Assembly: GCA_945947715.1 (NCBI GenBank)
Contig: CAMEYZ010000079.1
Location: forward strand, 1-9,086
Origin: an uncultured Clostridia bacterium
GTDB taxonomy: Bacteria; Bacillota; Clostridia; Oscillospirales; Ruminococcaceae
Direction: 5' to 3'
Length of the DNA stretch: 9,086 bases
The position numbers were made by a program, and so were the translations under genes. A model generated the notes under the pieces. That model was given only the letters and a program-made list of their open reading frames with translations, ran no database searches and was not told the origin of the DNA. Below, piece by piece: positions 1 through 6,917 of this stretch (the first letter of the stretch is position 1; each line of letters begins with the position of its first letter).

Positions 1-442
1 CGGAGCCTGCTATCCCGAGGTCCACATGGACGCTCCCGATATGGATACCGATATACAGCATCTAAAAATAAAGGTGGAAGCAGGCGCAGAGCATCTTATG
101 AGCCAGCTTTTCTTTGATAATTCCGCTTTTTATAATTTCCTTGAAAAGGCGAGAGCTGCGGGGATAAAGGTCCCGATAGAAGCTGGCATCATGCCTGTTA
201 CCAATAAGAAGCAGATTGAAAGAATGGTCTCCATGTGCGGAGCAAGCCTTCCCCATAAGTTTGCACGGGTGATGCAGAAGTATGAGAACAATCCTGAGGC
301 TCTCCGTGATGCGGGTATTGCTTACGCTACCGACCAGATAGTGGACCTTATCGGCAGCGGAGTGGACGGTATTCACCTTTATACCATGAACAATCCCTAT
401 GTTGCAAGGAGGATCAGCGAGAACATTTCGTCGCTGCTCTGA
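1..442 (+). CDS. metF: methylenetetrahydrofolate reductase, C-terminal part (5' end outside the window)
   Basis: Reduces 5,10-methylene-THF to 5-methyl-THF in the cytoplasm, supplying the methyl donor for the MetH encoded two genes downstream. The open frame enters at base 2, and an ATG at 26 is internal. About 146 C-terminal residues of a roughly 290-residue enzyme are present. The visible sequence follows MetF closely: an entry motif GACYPEVH, a strand MSQLFFD (E. coli has ITQFFFD at this place), then EAGIMPVTN, and IHLYTMNN near the end, the counterpart of FHFYTLN. These are strands and loops of the FAD-binding (beta/alpha)8 barrel. The stop TGA at 440-442 is 6 bases before the next start, so the genes are probably co-transcribed. 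The N-terminal half and any promoter or riboswitch lie outside the window. The family call is secure, and context with metH supports it. Confidence 0.93.
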   Translation, partial: GACYPEVHMDAPDMDTDIQHLKIKVEAGAEHLMSQLFFDNSAFYNFLEKARAAGIKVPIEAGIMPVTNKKQIERMVSMCGASLPHKFARVMQKYENNPEALRDAGIAYATDQIVDLIGSGVDGIHLYTMNNPYVARRISENISSLL

Positions 443-448
443 TATAAT

Positions 449-1132
449 ATGGAAAAAATAATTCTTGACAAGATAAACCGAGAAGAAGCCTTCCGCTATA
501 TGGCTGCGGAGGGCTATTCCCCCGAAGGAACAATGGCAGAGCTTGCCGACGAGTGCGAACAGGAGCTTATCGCCGCAGCGTCGCCCTTTTACACCTACAG
601 AGTTTTTGAGATAGCCGCCAACGACGGAGAAAAGGTCACTCTTCGAGATTGCCCCCTTGTTTTTGAGGGGAAGGATATCTCCTCGCTGCTGAAGGGCTGT
701 CATTCGGCGGTGGTGATGTGTGCTACCCTGGGAGCAGGAGCAGACCTGCTCATACGGAAATATCAGATAGAAAATATGGCGAAGGCATTCATTGCCGATG
801 CATTTGCAAGCGCAGCAGCTGAGCAGGTCTGCAACAAGTTTGACGAGCTGTTAAAGGAAAAATATCCCGATAAGTTCATCACATGGAGATTTTCTCCTGG
901 TTACGGAGATTTCCCGCTCTCTATTCAGCGGGAGCTTCTCGATGTGCTCAACGCAGGACGTCTTGCGGGGATATGCGTGAATAAGTCGGGAATGCTTACT
1001 CCGATAAAATCTGTGACGGCAGTCTGCGGCATATCAGACAGCGAGCTTCCCCGGGGAAAACGGGGCTGCGCTTCATGTTTATTAAAGGGAGAATGTGCTT
1101 TCAGAAAGAGAGGAACACGCTGTGAATTTTAA
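449..1132 (+). CDS. stand-alone methionine synthase reactivation-domain protein
   Basis: Probable separate subunit for reductive remethylation of cob(II)alamin in MetH, the job done in E. coli by the C-terminal SAM-binding domain of MetH (PF02965 family). The 227-residue protein has an RFSPGYGDFPL segment (R147 to Y152), the counterpart of the SAM-contacting RxxxGY motif, and MLTPIKSVTAVCGIS at about 182-196, matching the conserved end of that domain. The C-terminus is a Cys-rich tail with C207, C210, C216 and C225, preceded by a basic stretch; it could bind a metal or Fe-S cluster, which is inference. The adjacent metH lacks this domain, so the pair completes the enzyme. No clear Shine-Dalgarno precedes the ATG; the 6-base gap after metF suggests translational coupling. 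Its last 11 bases overlap the preferred metH start. A split arrangement is known from Thermotoga and clostridia. Confidence 0.85.
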   Translation: MEKIILDKINREEAFRYMAAEGYSPEGTMAELADECEQELIAAASPFYTYRVFEIAANDGEKVTLRDCPLVFEGKDISSLLKGCHSAVVMCATLGAGADLLIRKYQIENMAKAFIADAFASAAAEQVCNKFDELLKEKYPDKFITWRFSPGYGDFPLSIQRELLDVLNAGRLAGICVNKSGMLTPIKSVTAVCGISDSELPRGKRGCASCLLKGECAFRKRGTRCEF

Positions 1133-3497
1133 AGCGTTTCTTGATTCAAATGAATTTATCATACTCGACGGAGCTATGGGAACCATGCTCCAGGCAAAGG
1201 GTATGAAGCCGGGAGAAACTCCTGAGCTTATCAACATAGAAAAGCCCCAGTGGACAATGGATATCCACCGCAGCTATATGGAGGCGGGCTCTGATATCGT
1301 ATATGCCAATACCTTTGGAGCTAACCGCTTAAAGCTTGCTCACTGCGGAAAAACTCCTGCAGAGCTTATTCCGCCTGCCATTGAAAATGCAAGAAAGGCA
1401 GTGGACGGAAAGGCTCTTGTGGCGCTGGATATCGGTCCTATCGGACAGCTTCTTGAACCCACGGGAAGCCTGACCTTTGAGGAGGCTTACGAGCTTTTCA
1501 AGGAGGAAATCATTGCAGGTAAGGACGCGGACCTGATAGTCATCGAGACCATGACCGACCTGTATGAGACGAAGGCTGCACTTCTTGCGGCAAAGGAAAA
1601 CAGTGATCTTCCTGTTATTTGCACCATGAGCTTTGAGCAGAATCAGCGCACCTTTGTGGGGTGCTGTCCGGAATCCATGGCGCTGACTCTGGAGGGACTA
1701 GGAGCGGACGCTATCGGCGTGAACTGCTCTCTCGGTCCTAAGGAACTGTATCCTATCGTGAAAAAGCTGTCGCTGTGGACAAGTCTGCCTATAGTCTGCA
1801 AGCCTAACGCAGGACTTCCTGACCCTGAAACGGGCGGATATAACGTCACTCCCGAGGAATTTGCCGAAAGCGCCGCAGAGCTTGCAGAGCTTGGCGTGAA
1901 AATATTTGGCGGCTGCTGCGGAACGGACCCGGAGTTTATCCGTGTGCTTTCGGAGAAGCTGTCAGCACTGAAATATCACGAGCGGGAGACAGATATCCCC
2001 GCAGCGGTATGCTCTCCCGAAAATACTGTGGTAATAGATCAGCCGAGGATAATCGGCGAAAGGATAAATCCCACCGGAAAGAAGCGCTTCAAGGAAGCGC
2101 TCATAAACAACGATATCAACTATATTTTGGGACAGGCTCTCGAACAGGCAAAGGCTGGAGCTGATATCCTTGACGTGAATGTGGGACTTCCCGATATCGA
2201 CGAGGGCAGCATGATGATAAGCGCTGTCAAGTCCATTCAGGGCATCACAAATCTTCCGCTGCAGATAGATTCGACTATTCCCGATGTTCTTGAAAAGGCG
2301 CTGAGAGTGTATAACGGCAAGCCCATCGTCAATTCCGTAAACGGCGAGGAAAAATCGCTGCAGAACGTGCTTCCGCTGGTGAAGAAGTACGGAGCCGCAG
2401 TGGTGGGACTTACTCTGGACGAGAACGGAATCCCCAAAAAGGCTGAGGACAGATTTAAGATAGCTGAGAAGATACTGGCCCGTGCCCTTGAATTGGGTAT
2501 CCCGCGTCAGGACGTATATATCGACTGTCTAACGCTGACAGCCTCTGCTGAGCAGGCAGCTGTTATGGAGACCGTCAAAGCAGTGAACATGGTAAAGACT
2601 CGTCTGGGACTGAAAACCGTTCTGGGAGTGTCGAACATTTCCTTCGGACTGCCTAACCGTGAGCTGGTGGCAAGCAATTTCCTTGCCATGTGTCTGACAA
2701 ACGGACTTGACCTGCCGATAATCAACCCGAATATCGCTTCCATGACAGGAGCTGTGAGGGCATATAAGCTTCTTGCGGGAATAGATGAGAACTGCATCGA
2801 CTACATTAAAGCGTATAACGGCGTGAAGGTGACTACCTCTGTCACGGGAGCTGCCTCCGCCGAGGAAAAGCATTCGGAAAACGAGCTTGCCTATGCCGTG
2901 GAAAACGGCCTTAAGGGCGAGGGAGCGGCAATCACCGCGAAAATGCTGGAAAGCACTGACCCCATGGAGATAATAGATAAGATACTTGTCCCGTCGCTGG
3001 ATAAGATAGGTCAGGAATTTGAAAAGGGAAAGATATTCCTGCCTCAGCTCATTCTGTCAGCAGACGCGGCGCAGAGCTGCTTCGAGGTCATCAAGCAGAA
3101 GCTTTCCGAATCGGACAGCAAGCCTATCATCAAAGGAAAGGTAGTCCTTGCGACGGTCAAGGGAGATATCCACGATATCGGAAAGAATATCGTGAAGGTG
3201 CTTTTGGATAATTACGGCTATCAGGTCATCGACCTGGGCAAGGACGTGGATCCCCAGAGTGTGGTTGATGCGGCCATAGAAAACGATGTTCGTCTGGTGG
3301 GACTGTCCGCACTTATGACCACAACTCTCGGCGCCATGGAGGACACAATAAGACTGCTCCATGAGAATAACGTTAACTGTAAAATAGTAGTGGGAGGAGC
3401 AGTGCTCACTCCCGAATACGCAAAGAAGATAGGCGCTGACTATTACGCCAAGGACGCCAATGAAACGGTGGCTGCGGCGAAAGAGATATACGGATAA
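1122..3497 (+). CDS. metH: cobalamin-dependent methionine synthase lacking the reactivation domain
   Basis: Transfers methyl from 5-methyl-THF through cobalamin to homocysteine, giving methionine. I chose the GTG at 1122 because AGAGG (1109-1113) lies 8 bases upstream; an ATG at 1095 in frame would overlap the preceding gene by 38 bases and add nine residues without a good ribosome site. From 1122 the protein has 791 residues. Domain order: homocysteine-binding barrel at about 1-290, with Zn ligands C202 (NCS) and C265-C266 (GGCCGT); pterin-binding barrel at about 310-570, starting at IIGERINPTG; cobalamin cap at about 590-665; and a Rossmann B12 domain to the end, with DIHDIG containing the lower axial ligand H684. 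The ~330-residue activation domain of the ~1,227-residue E. coli enzyme is absent and is probably supplied by the preceding gene. The next gene follows after 18 bases, so all four genes look like one operon. Confidence 0.94.
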   Translation: MNFKAFLDSNEFIILDGAMGTMLQAKGMKPGETPELINIEKPQWTMDIHRSYMEAGSDIVYANTFGANRLKLAHCGKTPAELIPPAIENARKAVDGKALVALDIGPIGQLLEPTGSLTFEEAYELFKEEIIAGKDADLIVIETMTDLYETKAALLAAKENSDLPVICTMSFEQNQRTFVGCCPESMALTLEGLGADAIGVNCSLGPKELYPIVKKLSLWTSLPIVCKPNAGLPDPETGGYNVTPEEFAESAAELAELGVKIFGGCCGTDPEFIRVLSEKLSALKYHERETDIPAAVCSPENTVVIDQPRIIGERINPTGKKRFKEALINNDINYILGQALEQAKAGADILDVNVGLPDIDEGSMMISAVKSIQGITNLPLQIDSTIPDVLEKALRVYNGKPIVNSVNGEEKSLQNVLPLVKKYGAAVVGLTLDENGIPKKAEDRFKIAEKILARALELGIPRQDVYIDCLTLTASAEQAAVMETVKAVNMVKTRLGLKTVLGVSNISFGLPNRELVASNFLAMCLTNGLDLPIINPNIASMTGAVRAYKLLAGIDENCIDYIKAYNGVKVTTSVTGAASAEEKHSENELAYAVENGLKGEGAAITAKMLESTDPMEIIDKILVPSLDKIGQEFEKGKIFLPQLILSADAAQSCFEVIKQKLSESDSKPIIKGKVVLATVKGDIHDIGKNIVKVLLDNYGYQVIDLGKDVDPQSVVDAAIENDVRLVGLSALMTTTLGAMEDTIRLLHENNVNCKIVVGGAVLTPEYAKKIGADYYAKDANETVAAAKEIYG

Positions 3498-3515
3498 GCT
3501 TGGCGGAGGTCATAA

Positions 3516-4343
3516 ATGGCGGAGATCATTCATATAACTGATTTTAATGCGCCCGAGCTGGACGCGTATGCGCGACTTACCGAGGCGCAGCTGAGAAATC
3601 GCCTTGAACCGGAAAAGGGGATATTCATCGCGGAAAGCCCCAAGGTGATAAACCTTGCTTTAAGTGTTGGATATGAGCCGGTTTCCATGCTGACCATACA
3701 GCGGCACATTGACGGACAGGCTGGGGAGCTTATGGAAAAATGCGGAGATATCCCCGTGTACACTGCGGACAGCGAGCTTCTCGAACAGCTGACGGGCTTT
3801 CGTCTGACAAGGGGAGTGTTGTGTGCAATGCGTCGACCAAAGCTTCCCGAGGTGGAGGAAATATGCAAAAATGCGGCACGTATCGCAGTCCTGGAAAATA
3901 TCGCCGATTCAACCAATGTGGGAGCCATATTCCGCTCGGCGGCGGCTCTTGGAGTGGACGGGGTGCTTGTAACTCCGTCCTGCTGCGACCCACTGTGCAG
4001 GCGGGCAGTTCGGGTGAGCATGGGCACGGTGTTCCAGATACCCTGGACATATATCGGCAGCGAGCCGTCACAGTGGCCCGAAGAGGGGATAGTACGGCTC
4101 CGTGGAATGGGCTTTAAAACAGCAGCAATGGCGCTAAGCGATAATTCGGTCAGCATCGACAACCCTGCGCTTCATTCTGAGGAAAGGCTTGCAATAGTCC
4201 TCGGGACAGAGGGCGATGGGCTGTCAGAAAAGACGATAGCCGCCTGTGACTACACGGTGCGCATACCCATGCAGCATAATGTGGATTCGCTGAATGTGGC
4301 TGCGGCAAGCGCAGTGGCGTTCTGGGAATTAAGGAACCGCTGA
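3516..4343 (+). CDS. SpoU/TrmH-family RNA 2'-O-ribose methyltransferase
   Basis: Predicted SAM-dependent 2'-O-methylation of a ribose in rRNA or tRNA by a SPOUT (trefoil-knot) enzyme. The 275-residue protein has an N-terminal substrate-binding part (about 1-110, with FIAESPKVI near 37-45), then the three SpoU motifs: N134-V-G-A-I-F-R140 (motif 1, R140 being the likely catalytic base activator), VLGTEGDGLS at 228-237 (motif 2), and VDSLNVAAASAVAFWEL at 256-272 (motif 3). Length and layout fit the RlmB/TrmH-like family; the exact target cannot be read from sequence. GGAGG at 3505-3509 is 6 bases before the ATG. The gene is 18 bases after metH. The last codons and the stop lie inside the left arm of a long inverted repeat starting at 4329, so the C-terminal LRNR may have been shaped by that element. 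Confidence 0.9.
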   Translation: MAEIIHITDFNAPELDAYARLTEAQLRNRLEPEKGIFIAESPKVINLALSVGYEPVSMLTIQRHIDGQAGELMEKCGDIPVYTADSELLEQLTGFRLTRGVLCAMRRPKLPEVEEICKNAARIAVLENIADSTNVGAIFRSAAALGVDGVLVTPSCCDPLCRRAVRVSMGTVFQIPWTYIGSEPSQWPEEGIVRLRGMGFKTAAMALSDNSVSIDNPALHSEERLAIVLGTEGDGLSEKTIAACDYTVRIPMQHNVDSLNVAAASAVAFWELRNR

Positions 4344-4425
4344 TTAAATTGTTTCACGACACTTTCAGTAACGGATTTTCGAGTGTCGGAAACGATGGCT
4401 TCGCCTTTAATCAGCGTTTCCTTAA
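4329..4425. repeat. nested palindromic intergenic element
   Basis: Outer arms 4329-4348 and 4406-4425 are complementary over 20 bases with one mismatch. Inside them, 4351-4355 plus 4357-4363 pair with 4382-4388 plus 4389-4393 (12 pairs around a bulged A at 4356). The whole ~97 bases would fold as one long stem with a terminal loop and an unpaired segment at 4394-4405. The right arm is not followed by a T tract (it runs into CTTAAGAAAA), so it is not a standard terminator. The left arm covers the last codons and stop of the RNA methyltransferase. It could be a repetitive palindromic or MITE-like element, an mRNA 3'-end stabiliser, or a structured RNA. I cannot tell which from one copy. Confidence 0.6.
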
Positions 4426-4430
4426 GAAAA

Positions 4431-4484
4431 TAAAAATCACGCCGGATAAATGCGATGATGTGCATTTATCCGGCGTGATTTTTA
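4431..4484. terminator. bidirectional intrinsic terminator between convergent genes
   Basis: Arms 4431-4453 and 4462-4484 are perfectly complementary over 23 bases, GC-rich in the core (CACGCCGG), around an 8-base loop. The arm ends provide T tracts on both strands: TTTTT at 4479-4483 on plus, and TTTTTATTTTC beyond the stem on minus. It sits 87 bases after the RNA methyltransferase stop and 91 bases after the stop of the membrane protein read in the other direction, so it plausibly ends both operons. The remaining 4485-4575 stretch shows no gene. Confidence 0.88.
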
Positions 4485-4575
4485 AAAAATTCCATTTTGT
4501 TTGTGTGAAATTATCATGCCCATAGAACAAAGGTAGTAGCATTTTATATGAGCAGCAGGATATCCTCGTTTAGTA

Positions 4576-5445
4576 TCACACCGCAGACTTAACAGCTTCT
4601 CTTTCAGGTTTCTTATCCTGATTAGCAGCAGGGTCATCGAAAAGCTTTCCTCCGGATATTTCCGCTGCGCAGATAGACTTGACCATGCTGTAATAGGGAA
4701 TGACAAACATTGCAAGATATCCCGTAAGGCAAAGGGCCAGCATCGGCAAAAACCATACCTGTAGTGCTGCAAATCTTCCCTTTGAGCCGCTCATGGCGTT
4801 TACGCCCCTATGATAAATATCAAATATGCTTTTTTCGGGCTCCTCAGCAAAATAGTAGGGGATAAGCTGGAATTTTACCGTAACAATCATATAGATGAGG
4901 CTCAGTCCCAGCAGCACAAGTATCATCCCGAAATATAGCAGTGCCTTAAGAAATTTGCTTTCCGTATTGTTCAGCAGATTAATAAATATGTAATAGATAG
5001 AGCCGCCCACGGCAGTTATCGGAATAAAATACACAAGCTTGCGGAAAAAAACAAGCAGGTTCAGCATTACTGCTTTTACCCATTTTCTGAGAGAAAAATA
5101 TCCGTAGAACGCTCCCGAAACAGGCGCATTTTTTCCCTGTGCCGCCTGATAGTAGCACCATTTTATGCCATAGTAGAGGGGACTGAGAAAAATCGTCATA
5201 ATATTCGGAAGAATAATAGCTGTGATTCTTACCTCGACGCTTGCCCTAAATCCTTCAATGATCTGCGGCAGCTTGAGTGGAAAGGCAAAGGTCCCAAGAT
5301 CTGGACGGAGTATAAGTATGATCATGTATGCAGCTGCCACAAACAGCGCCATCAGACCGAATGCTACCATGAACAGAAACTCAGCCTCCACCCAGTAATA
5401 TGAAAGTCTGCTGAGAGCTTTTTTTCTGATCTCTTTATTATTCAT
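4576..5445 (-). CDS. multi-pass membrane protein, DUF975-like, function unknown
   Basis: Predicted integral membrane protein of 289 residues from the ATG at 5445. An ATG 18 bases further upstream (5463) is in frame but has no ribosome site; the chosen start has GAGGA 11 bases before it, inside the end of the phosphatase gene. Hydrophobic segments lie at roughly 20-48, 70-95, 118-150, 165-190 and 220-250, with a polar acidic/basic tail rich in D, K and E at about 262-289. The last third has the layout of DUF975 proteins: a strand-helix LIPYYFAEEPEKSI, an MSGSKGRF turn, a long hydrophobic run, then FVIPYYSM. No catalytic motif is visible. It overlaps the phosphatase stop by 8 bases, which implies coupled translation and perhaps related function at the membrane. 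The DUF975 link is by pattern only; DUF624-like or another small family is possible. Confidence 0.72.
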   Translation of the reverse strand: MNNKEIRKKALSRLSYYWVEAEFLFMVAFGLMALFVAAAYMIILILRPDLGTFAFPLKLPQIIEGFRASVEVRITAIILPNIMTIFLSPLYYGIKWCYYQAAQGKNAPVSGAFYGYFSLRKWVKAVMLNLLVFFRKLVYFIPITAVGGSIYYIFINLLNNTESKFLKALLYFGMILVLLGLSLIYMIVTVKFQLIPYYFAEEPEKSIFDIYHRGVNAMSGSKGRFAALQVWFLPMLALCLTGYLAMFVIPYYSMVKSICAAEISGGKLFDDPAANQDKKPEREAVKSAV

Positions 5446-6172
5446 AGAAATCAATATCCTCATCGTTTAAATAGTCGGAATATTCTTCGGCTCTGTTGCC
5501 GAAGTCTGCGCGGAAATCCTCGGCGATAAGCTCACCTGCATCGTTGTAGCCCACCGAATCGCCGCCGGGTATCTTTCCGAGAATCTCAAAGGTCTTTCCG
5601 TTCTGCCACATCTGAGCAGTGACCATTATCTCATAGCCCTCGCCCATTTCGCACATGAAATCCATGGCCTTCATTTTCGGCAGACCGAAGCAGGAGAGCA
5701 TATTCATCATAATTCCCGAATGAGTGACTATTCCAGCGCGGACGATGCCGTTTGTCATCATATCCTTAATGATAGCGTCCAGAGAGGTATAGCAGCGCAG
5801 GAGCATGCTTCTGAGGCTTTCTCCGTTAGGCGGAGGATTGTCCAGACCGCCCCTCAGCCATTTTTTGTAGGAATCCAGCTCCACAGCCTCTTCGGCCTTA
5901 ACGCCCTCGAAAATGCCGAAATCCATTTCCCGCAGGTCGTCCACGATGACGAGCTCCCGGTCAGGGAACAATATCTCCGCCGACTGGATAGCTCTTTCCA
6001 GCGGGCTTGAATATACCCGTTCCACCTTAGGATATTCGTGCATCTGGTATTGAATTCTTAGTTCCTCCTTGCCCTCTTCGGAGAGAGGAAGGTCTGTTTT
6101 TCCAATATATATCCCGTCGTCGTTGGCGGAGGTCCTGCCATGACGGAGAATACTTATCCTGTATCCCTTCAA
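5438..6172 (-). CDS. histidine phosphatase (phosphoglycerate mutase-like) with acidic C-terminal extension
   Basis: Cytoplasmic phosphohydrolase of the histidine phosphatase superfamily, acting through a phosphohistidine. From a TTG start it has 244 residues. Catalytic signature LRHGRT gives H11 and R10. SSPLERA supplies R60, LREMDFGIFEG the acid E82, and VTHSG the second histidine H151, so the catalytic set is complete. About 50 residues after the usual core end (from ~195) are acidic and low in hydrophobics (ending DYLNDEDIDFYE), longer than simple CobC/GpmB-like proteins. I chose TTG 6172 because GAGGTG (6182-6177) is 6 bases upstream; a GTG at 6181 lies inside that ribosome site. Substrate is unknown: alpha-ribazole phosphatase (CobC) would suit nearby cobalamin use, but the gene is in a separate operon and no other cobalamin synthesis gene is seen. 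Downstream it overlaps the membrane protein gene by 8 bases. Confidence 0.88.
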   Translation of the reverse strand: MKGYRISILRHGRTSANDDGIYIGKTDLPLSEEGKEELRIQYQMHEYPKVERVYSSPLERAIQSAEILFPDRELVIVDDLREMDFGIFEGVKAEEAVELDSYKKWLRGGLDNPPPNGESLRSMLLRCYTSLDAIIKDMMTNGIVRAGIVTHSGIMMNMLSCFGLPKMKAMDFMCEMGEGYEIMVTAQMWQNGKTFEILGKIPGGDSVGYNDAGELIAEDFRADFGNRAEEYSDYLNDEDIDFYE

Positions 6173-6202
6173 AAGTATCACCTCAAAAAATGTATATATA
6201 AT

Positions 6203-6231
6203 ATTATAATATAATTCTTTGTATCTGTCAA
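6203..6231 (-). promoter_or_regulatory. perfect consensus sigma-A-type promoter for the phosphatase operon
   Basis: On the minus strand TTGACA (6231-6226) and TATAAT (6208-6203) are separated by exactly 17 bases. Expected transcription start is near 6196, leaving a leader of about 25 bases before the TTG start at 6172, just enough for the GAGGTG site. A consensus match at all 12 positions suggests strong housekeeping expression. It diverges from the spore-protein gene. Confidence 0.85.
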
Positions 6232-6336
6232 TGAAATTTTTCTGCTAAAAATTTTCTTTAATATTTGATTTTGCGTTTCATATAATACTAATGCAAACCC
6301 GATAACCCAAAGATTTCGATTAAGGAGATTAAAACA

Positions 6337-6585
6337 ATGAAAGACAACATCACAAACGAAGGCAGAGAAACCATGGAAAGATTCAAGATGGAAGCTGCAA
6401 GCGAGGTTGGCGTAAACCTTAAGAACGGTTACAACGGAGACCTCACAGCAAGAGAGGCAGGCTCCATCGGCGGACAGATGGTCAATATGATGACGCCCGA
6501 ACAACAATGGCGCTTTACACGGCAGAATGTGCGTAAAATGGGGCATTTGCAGGAAATTACATATTTGGTGCAGAGTGGGTTTTGA
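6337..6585 (+). CDS. alpha/beta-type small acid-soluble spore protein with atypical C-terminal tail
   Basis: Family proteins coat and protect DNA in dormant spores and are degraded at germination by the protease GPR. The 82-residue product shows both family blocks: MEAASEVGVNL (residues 18-28), with the GPR-type cleavage context E-A-A-S-E at 19-23, and the LTAREAGSIGGQMV block at 36-49, which is the second helix region. From residue ~53 the sequence (TPEQQWRFTRQNVRKM and on to VQSGF) no longer resembles the family, and it makes the protein about 15-20 residues longer than usual clostridial members. I tried the other two frames after residue 50 and saw no family-like continuation, so a simple frameshift is not evident. 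AAGGAG (6322-6327) lies 9 bases before the ATG. A TATAAT at 6281-6286 may be a -10 but has no good -35; expected sporulation promoters are not clear. Confidence 0.82.
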   Translation: MKDNITNEGRETMERFKMEAASEVGVNLKNGYNGDLTAREAGSIGGQMVNMMTPEQQWRFTRQNVRKMGHLQEITYLVQSGF

Positions 6586-6602
6586 TACATATTTGACCGT
6601 AC

Positions 6603-6647
6603 AAGCAGCCAAGGGACTGTTCAGTCTCCGGCTGCTTTCCTTTATCC
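6603..6647 (+). terminator. intrinsic terminator after the spore-protein gene
   Basis: Outer arms 6603-6610 (AAGCAGCC) and 6630-6637 (GGCTGCTT) pair over 8 bases. Inner arms GGGACTG (6613-6619) and CAGTCTC (6622-6628) pair with one G-U, with a TT loop. The stem is followed by a pyrimidine-rich TCCTTTATCC tract, weaker than a pure T run. It starts 18 bases after the spore-protein stop. Confidence 0.78.
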
Positions 6648-6819
6648 TTCCGATCATATTTGAAGAAGTATATTATTGCGTAAACGAGAGCAATGTTTTA
6701 TAAACTTCGGAAGCATTTCAAACAAATTCAAATATTGGAAATAATGCAAATATGATATAAAAATATACGTGTTGCACAAAAATATTCACATATTTTGTAA
6801 CTTTTTGAACTCAATTCTA
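6638..6819. other. AT-rich intergenic stretch with an imperfect dyad before the polysaccharide promoter
   Basis: No gene-like frame is visible here. The notable item is an imperfect inverted repeat at about 6771-6801, in which GTTGCACAAAAATAT faces ATATTTTGTAAC around a 4-base TCAC loop, with small bulges. It ends about 19 bases upstream of the -35 box, a place where an activator or repressor could bind. The evidence is the dyad alone, and such dyads also arise by chance in AT-rich DNA. Confidence 0.3.
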
Positions 6820-6848
6820 TTGACAAATACTTGCTTTTACGATATAAT
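6820..6848 (+). promoter_or_regulatory. perfect consensus sigma-A-type promoter for the polysaccharide genes
   Basis: TTGACA at 6820-6825 and TATAAT at 6843-6848 with a 17-base spacer. The transcript would begin near 6855, giving a leader of about 60 bases to the sugar transferase, with only a small hairpin-capable GACTGTAGTC (6864-6873). Divergence, strength and distance point to this as the main start of the phosphoglycosyl transferase-rfbA transcript. Confidence 0.87.
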
Positions 6849-6917
6849 ATTATCATATTCGACGACTGTAGTCTTTTACATAGGTGTGATTAACAGTAAG
6901 GAACTGAGGTGAAGGGT

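Noticed and set aside
443..448. TATAAT directly before the ATG of the reactivation-domain gene
   Set aside because: There is no -35 at the right distance and a start would fall inside the gene; it is most likely the chance result of an AT-rich 6-base gap inside an operon.
62..703. 213-residue open frame on the minus strand
   Set aside because: It lies wholly antisense to metF and the reactivation-domain gene, both of which have clear family motifs; its product has no recognisable domain.
1095..1121. metH starting at ATG 1095
   Set aside because: It would overlap the preceding gene by 38 bases with no good ribosome site, while GTG 1122 has AGAGG at 8 bases and fits the usual MetH N-terminus.
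3530..4162. 210-residue open frame on the minus strand
   Set aside because: Antisense to the SpoU methyltransferase, with Ser/Arg-rich low-complexity content typical of a shadow frame.
6240..6336. Sporulation (sigma-G/F) promoter for the spore-protein gene
   Set aside because: CATATAATA is only loosely like the -10 consensus and no matching -35 lies 17-18 bases upstream, so I do not claim it.
6178..6657. 159-residue open frame on the minus strand
   Set aside because: It covers the spore-protein gene, its terminator and the divergent promoter; no ribosome site and no family resemblance.
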